The notes beneath the pieces are model-generated. The model made no database searches. It was not told the origin of the DNA and was given only the letters and a program-made list of their open reading frames with translations. From Acidiferrobacterales bacterium (lineage in GTDB: Bacteria > Pseudomonadota > Gammaproteobacteria > Acidiferrobacterales > Sulfurifustaceae): 9,152 nt of DNA. The position numbers were made by a program, and so were the translations under genes. Below, piece by piece: positions 5,186-9,152 of this stretch (within the stretch, counting starts at the first letter, position 1; each line of letters begins with the position of its first letter). The DNA is taken from contig WGFP01000004.1 in the NCBI GenBank assembly GCA_015492195.1, forward strand, positions 1 to 9,152. The letters run 5' to 3'.

Positions 5186-6217
5186 ATGGACACCGCAACG
5201 AACGACAACAGACAGATCGCCACATGGCTCCTTGTCTGTTGCATCCTAATCTTTGCCATCGTCGTGCTGGGCGGCGTGACGCGACTCACCCAGTCGGGGC
5301 TGTCAATCGTCGAATGGGATCCGATCATGGGCATAATCCCGCCCCTGAACTCCCAACAATGGGAGGAGGCCTTTAACAAGTACAAACAAACGCCGGAATA
5401 TCGCAAGGTCAACCTCGGTATGAGTCTTGAGGCCTTCAAATCCATCTTCTGGATGGAATACGCGCACCGTCTGCTCGGACGCCTGATCGGATTCGTCTTT
5501 TTGGTCCCCTTTGTGTACTTTTTGATACGGAAAAAAATTGAAAAAACGTTAATCCCCAAATTGGTCGCCATGTTCGTGCTCGGCGGGTTACAGGGACTGC
5601 TGGGCTGGTTTATGGTCAAAAGCGGGCTGGTGGATTACCCCCGCGTCAGCCCCTATCGCCTCACGGCGCACCTTGGACTTGCGGTAATTATCTATGCCTA
5701 CATATTCTGGGTGGCCCTCGGGCTGCTCTATCCAAACGAGGGAAGCGCGGCTCAGGGACTGCGGCGCTTCGGGGTCGCGGTCACGGGCCTGATATTTCTC
5801 ATGATTCTGTCGGGCGGCTTTGTTGCGGGAACCCGGGCCGGGTTTGCCTTTAACACCTTTCCGCTCATGAACGACCGTTGGATTCCGGAAGGGCTTTATG
5901 CCATGCAGCCGCTATGGGCCAACCTGTTCGAGAATATCGCGACGGTGCAATTCAACCATCGCCTTATCGCCTACCTTCTGGTTCTGGTGATACCGGCCTA
6001 CTGGCTGCTGGCAAAACGCGCCTCATTGCCCTTCCGAACGCGCGCCGCCTTCCACGGCTTGCTGGCCATGCTTGCGATTCAGGTGACGCTCGGCGTCACC
6101 ACTTTGCTCTACATCGTGCCGATACCCCTCGCCGTAGCCCATCAGGCCGGTGCGCTGTTGTTGTTAAGCTTCGCGCTGTATCTCAATTTTGCTCTGCGGC
6201 GTCGGCCCGGTTTTTAG
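5186..6217 (+). CDS. ctaA: Heme A synthase, Cox15/CtaA type
   Basis: CtaA is a membrane enzyme that oxidises the C8 methyl of heme O to the formyl group of heme A, needed by aa3-type cytochrome c oxidases. The 343-residue product has about eight membrane segments in two related halves. The four conserved heme-ligand histidines are in EYAHRLLGR (H94), TAHLG (H162), QFNHRLIAY (H258) and VAHQAGA (H319). The N-terminal TRLTQSGLSIVEWDP and the long PPLNSQQWEEAFNKYKQTPEY loop are features of the mitochondrial/alphaproteobacterial Cox15-like class, and the paired loop cysteines of the Bacillus-type enzyme are not seen. ATG 5186 has only a weak ribosome site. No cox or ctaB gene is adjacent, so the gene is detached from the usual oxidase cluster. 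Its last 35 bp overlap the end of the opposing GGDEF-EAL gene. Confidence 0.96.
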   Translation: MDTATNDNRQIATWLLVCCILIFAIVVLGGVTRLTQSGLSIVEWDPIMGIIPPLNSQQWEEAFNKYKQTPEYRKVNLGMSLEAFKSIFWMEYAHRLLGRLIGFVFLVPFVYFLIRKKIEKTLIPKLVAMFVLGGLQGLLGWFMVKSGLVDYPRVSPYRLTAHLGLAVIIYAYIFWVALGLLYPNEGSAAQGLRRFGVAVTGLIFLMILSGGFVAGTRAGFAFNTFPLMNDRWIPEGLYAMQPLWANLFENIATVQFNHRLIAYLLVLVIPAYWLLAKRASLPFRTRAAFHGLLAMLAIQVTLGVTTLLYIVPIPLAVAHQAGALLLLSFALYLNFALRRRPGF

Positions 6218-9152
6218 GGATTATTTTCCGCTGCAATAAACGGGCAAGCTTTTCCGCCGCTACCGGACGGCTGAAGAGATAGCCCTGGAAGCCGTCACAA
6301 CCACCGGCTCGCAGGAAGGCAAGTTGTTCCTCCGTCTCCACGCCTTCGGCCACGACGTTCAACTTCAGATTGTGCGCCATGGCGACGATGGTCGTGATGA
6401 TCGCGGCGTCATCGGGATCGGTGGTAATGTCGCGCACGAACGAGCGATCGATTTTGAGGGTATTAATGGAGAAACGCTTAAGGTAACTTAGAGAAGAATA
6501 GCCGGTACCGAAATCATCAATTGCAAACCTAACCCCCATGTTCCCCAATGCGGCCAGGGTGTCTATCGTCGCCTGGGCATTTTGCATAATGACGCTTTCG
6601 GTGATCTCCAGCTCCAGAAATGCGGGGTCCAAATCAACTTCATTTAAGATACGGGCGACCGTGTCCGTGAGATTGGGCTCGGCGAACTGCCTGGCGGACA
6701 AATTGACGGTGAGTCTTACCGGAGGGAGTCCGGCACGCTGCCAGGCCTTCGCCTGGGTGCAGGCCGTTTGCAGGACCCACTCCCCCACCGGAACAATAAG
6801 ACCGGTATCTTCCAGCAATGGAATAAAATCGCCGGGCAACACCAACCCCAGATCCGGATGCTGCCAGCGCAATAATGCCTCGACGCCGACTATGCGGCCG
6901 GAGTCCATGTCCACCTGCGGCTGGTAATACAGCAGGAATTCCTTTCGCCTAAGCGCATGACGCAGGCTGGTTTCCAGGGTCAGCCGCTCGAAGGCCTTGG
7001 CCCCCATGTCGGCGGAATAAAACTGGTAGGTATTGCGGCCCATGTCCTTGGCGCGATACATGGCGGCATCCGCGTTCTTCAGGAGCGTGGGGGCGTCCCG
7101 GCCGTCGTTGGGATGTAGACTGATGCCGATGCTGCTGGTCACGAACAACTCACGGCCGTCTATTTGAAACGGCGGCGCCAAGGCATCCAGAATTTTTCTG
7201 GCGGTGGCAGGCACATCGTCAACCGCAGCAATGTCTTCAAGCACAATGACGAACTCGTCGCCCCCATGTCGCGCCACCGTGTCCCCCTCACGCACACAGG
7301 CGCGCAGGCGCCTTCCAAAAGCCTGGAGCAGACGGTCCCCGACATCGTGCCCCAGGGTGTCGTTGACGATCTTGAACCTGTCCATGTCCAGGAAAAGCAC
7401 GGCCACCAAGCGCCCGGCCCAGCGTGCGCGCGACAAGGCATGTTCCAGGCGGTCCATAAACAACATGCGGTTCGGCAAATCGGTCAGGATGTCGTGGTGG
7501 GCAAGATGATGTAACCGTTCCTGGGTTTGCATACGCTCCGTGATGTCCTTTCCGGTGGAAACGAAGTGGGTAATGTTTCCCTTGGCGTCTTTGAGCGGCG
7601 TGATGGTTTTTTCTTCGTAGTAAAGTGCGCCGTCTTTCTTGCGATTAACCATAACATCGCTGAATACCTCGCCCTTGAGAATCGTGCTCCACAACCGCTC
7701 GTAGAATGCCTGACCGTGCCTGCCTGACTTGACAATGTTCGGCTTGCGGCCAACGGCCTCCGCGCGCGTGAAACCCGTCGTGGTCTCGAAGGCGGGGTTG
7801 ACGTATTCAATCACGCCCTCTTTGTCGGTAATAACGACGGAATCCGCCGTTTGCTCAAGCGCGCGCGACAGCTTGCCCATCTGCGCTTCCGCTTGTCGGC
7901 GCTCGGTGATATCGACAAAGGTGACCACCGCTCCGATGATTTTTCCGTCTCGGCGGATGGGATAAGACCACGTCTCAGCGTGAAAGGAGGTGCCGTCCCG
8001 ACGCCAAAGCAGTTCATCGCCTGAATGGGTGCCTTTACCGGCATGAAAAGCATGTGAGATGTGACATTCTTTCGTCGAATGAGGCCTCCCATCCACTCGC
8101 GTGTGGTGAATCAACGCGTGCATGTTCTTACCAAGAATCTGGGCCACATCACCATAACCCAAGAGTTTCAAACACGCAGGGTTGGCGAAAGTACAATTGC
8201 CGTCGAGGTCCACGCCGTAAATCGCCTCGCCGGTGGATTCGAGCAACAGGCGGGTCTTTTCTTCGCTGGCGCGCAGCGCTTCCTCGGCTTGGCGGCGTTC
8301 CCGCAACTCCATGGTCAGCGTGACCATGTCCGCGATGGAGCCCGCGAAATTTTGCTCGTCTGAGGTCCAACGGCGGGCCGGGCCCACGTGTTCATGGCAC
8401 ACCACGCCGATCAGTTCACCCCCGAGTCGAATCGGCGCGTCCAGCATGGAAGTGATGCCAAGGGGCGTCAGGTATGAAGCGGAAAACTCCTTGGTGTTGG
8501 GATTGACATGGACATCATGGGCGGCAATAACCCGGTCTGCTTCCAAGGCCCTGAAATAGGTCGGATAATCCTTGGCCACCAGTTCGGCCCCCTCCGTATG
8601 GCGGTCCGCGCCCCGTTCGTAAAGATCAATGCAGCGAATCTTGGAATGATTATCTTCGAAGAACCATATGCCGACCCGATCGACCGCAAGCGTGCGGGCG
8701 GCCGTCTCCGTAATCAGCTTCAACGCCGCTTCTAAATTGCCCCGTTTAATAGTCTCGTGGGTGGTCAATTCCAACAACGCGGCCTGCTGGACGCGCACCC
8801 GCTGTTCCGTCTGCTTGCGTTCGGTGATGTCCTGCACCGTTCCCACCATGCGGATGGGTTTGCCGGACTCATAGCGAGCAACCTCGGCCTGCGAATGGAC
8901 AAAACGCACCTCGCCGTTGGGCAAAACAATACGATGATCAATGCTGTAGGGCTTGTTTTCATACAGCGCTTCATTAACGGCGCGCTTCACGCGCTCCCGG
9001 TCTTCAGGGTGCACGGATTTCAGAAACATTTCATAGCTGCCCCTGAATTCCCGCAGCGTCAGGCCGAAGATACGATAGATCTCGTCCGACCAGGAAACTT
9101 CATTGGTTACGACCTCCCATTCCCAATTGCCGACACGGGCCATGTGCTGGGC
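6183..9152 (-). CDS. PAS-GAF-PAS-PAS-GGDEF-EAL c-di-GMP signalling protein, 5' end cut by window edge
   Basis: At least 989 residues are visible. The frame stays open to the right edge, and the first ATG at 9141-9143 lies inside a typical PAS opening (AQHMARVGNWEW), so the true start is outside. Numbered from that Met, the domains are PAS (about 5-108), GAF (130-280), PAS (293-415), PAS (425-537), GGDEF (550-710) and EAL (725-970), with DITER linkers after each PAS. The GGDEF is intact at 627-631, with a product-inhibition I-site RxxD (R618-D621) five residues ahead. The EAL signature is EALLRW (E755), with N814, E846, D876-D877, K897, E933 and Q953 retained. Both diguanylate cyclase and c-di-GMP phosphodiesterase activity are therefore plausible. 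No membrane segment is visible in this part, so it is likely a cytosolic redox- or ligand-sensing region unless the missing N-terminus holds an anchor. The stop at 6183-6185 lies inside ctaA. Confidence 0.97.
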   Translation of the reverse strand, partial: AQHMARVGNWEWEVVTNEVSWSDEIYRIFGLTLREFRGSYEMFLKSVHPEDRERVKRAVNEALYENKPYSIDHRIVLPNGEVRFVHSQAEVARYESGKPIRMVGTVQDITERKQTEQRVRVQQAALLELTTHETIKRGNLEAALKLITETAARTLAVDRVGIWFFEDNHSKIRCIDLYERGADRHTEGAELVAKDYPTYFRALEADRVIAAHDVHVNPNTKEFSASYLTPLGITSMLDAPIRLGGELIGVVCHEHVGPARRWTSDEQNFAGSIADMVTLTMELRERRQAEEALRASEEKTRLLLESTGEAIYGVDLDGNCTFANPACLKLLGYGDVAQILGKNMHALIHHTRVDGRPHSTKECHISHAFHAGKGTHSGDELLWRRDGTSFHAETWSYPIRRDGKIIGAVVTFVDITERRQAEAQMGKLSRALEQTADSVVITDKEGVIEYVNPAFETTTGFTRAEAVGRKPNIVKSGRHGQAFYERLWSTILKGEVFSDVMVNRKKDGALYYEEKTITPLKDAKGNITHFVSTGKDITERMQTQERLHHLAHHDILTDLPNRMLFMDRLEHALSRARWAGRLVAVLFLDMDRFKIVNDTLGHDVGDRLLQAFGRRLRACVREGDTVARHGGDEFVIVLEDIAAVDDVPATARKILDALAPPFQIDGRELFVTSSIGISLHPNDGRDAPTLLKNADAAMYRAKDMGRNTYQFYSADMGAKAFERLTLETSLRHALRRKEFLLYYQPQVDMDSGRIVGVEALLRWQHPDLGLVLPGDFIPLLEDTGLIVPVGEWVLQTACTQAKAWQRAGLPPVRLTVNLSARQFAEPNLTDTVARILNEVDLDPAFLELEITESVIMQNAQATIDTLAALGNMGVRFAIDDFGTGYSSLSYLKRFSINTLKIDRSFVRDITTDPDDAAIITTIVAMAHNLKLNVVAEGVETEEQLAFLRAGGCDGFQGYLFSRPVAAEKLARLLQRKIIPKNRADAAEQN

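Overview
The window looks like chromosomal DNA from a moderately GC-rich proteobacterium, most likely a gammaproteobacterium. The YajD-type HNH protein and the YhcC-type radical SAM protein closely resemble enterobacterial and pseudomonad relatives. The heme A synthase implies an aa3-type (heme A) oxidase, so aerobic respiration, and moaA implies molybdoenzymes. I cannot name the genus. There is no sign of phage, plasmid, insertion sequence, CRISPR array, rRNA or tRNA.

Layout from left to right. Positions 1-1373 hold two minus-strand radical SAM genes that look like an operon: a TatD-associated-type radical SAM protein, then a YhcC-family protein that runs off the left edge. Positions 1374-1700 hold no convincing gene. 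This gap has an FNR/Anr-like palindrome, a sigma70-like promoter pointing right and, about 100 bp further on, a rho-independent-type terminator also pointing right, together outlining a possible small RNA. Positions 1701-2875 carry two minus-strand genes: a yajD-type HNH nuclease and an exported protein with a possible Cys-His-Asp triad. Positions 3001-3918 (plus) encode a predicted lipoprotein of the amidohydrolase/TatD-like metal-hydrolase fold. It converges on moaA (3935-4918, minus). Divergent from moaA is ctaA (5186-6217, plus), a Cox15-like heme A synthase; the spacer between them holds a large interrupted palindrome. ctaA overlaps by 35 bp the end of a large minus-strand PAS-GAF-PAS-PAS-GGDEF-EAL gene that runs off the right edge.

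The genes do not form one pathway. Three encode radical SAM enzymes (YhcC-type, TatD-associated type, MoaA), whose [4Fe-4S] clusters are oxygen sensitive, which fits an FNR-like box near the first pair. The others serve respiratory heme supply (CtaA), c-di-GMP signalling (GGDEF-EAL) and envelope functions (lipoprotein, exported protein). I see no clearly new multi-gene system. The best leads are the candidate small RNA with its FNR-like box, the exported triad protein, the lipid-anchored amidohydrolase and the palindrome between moaA and ctaA.
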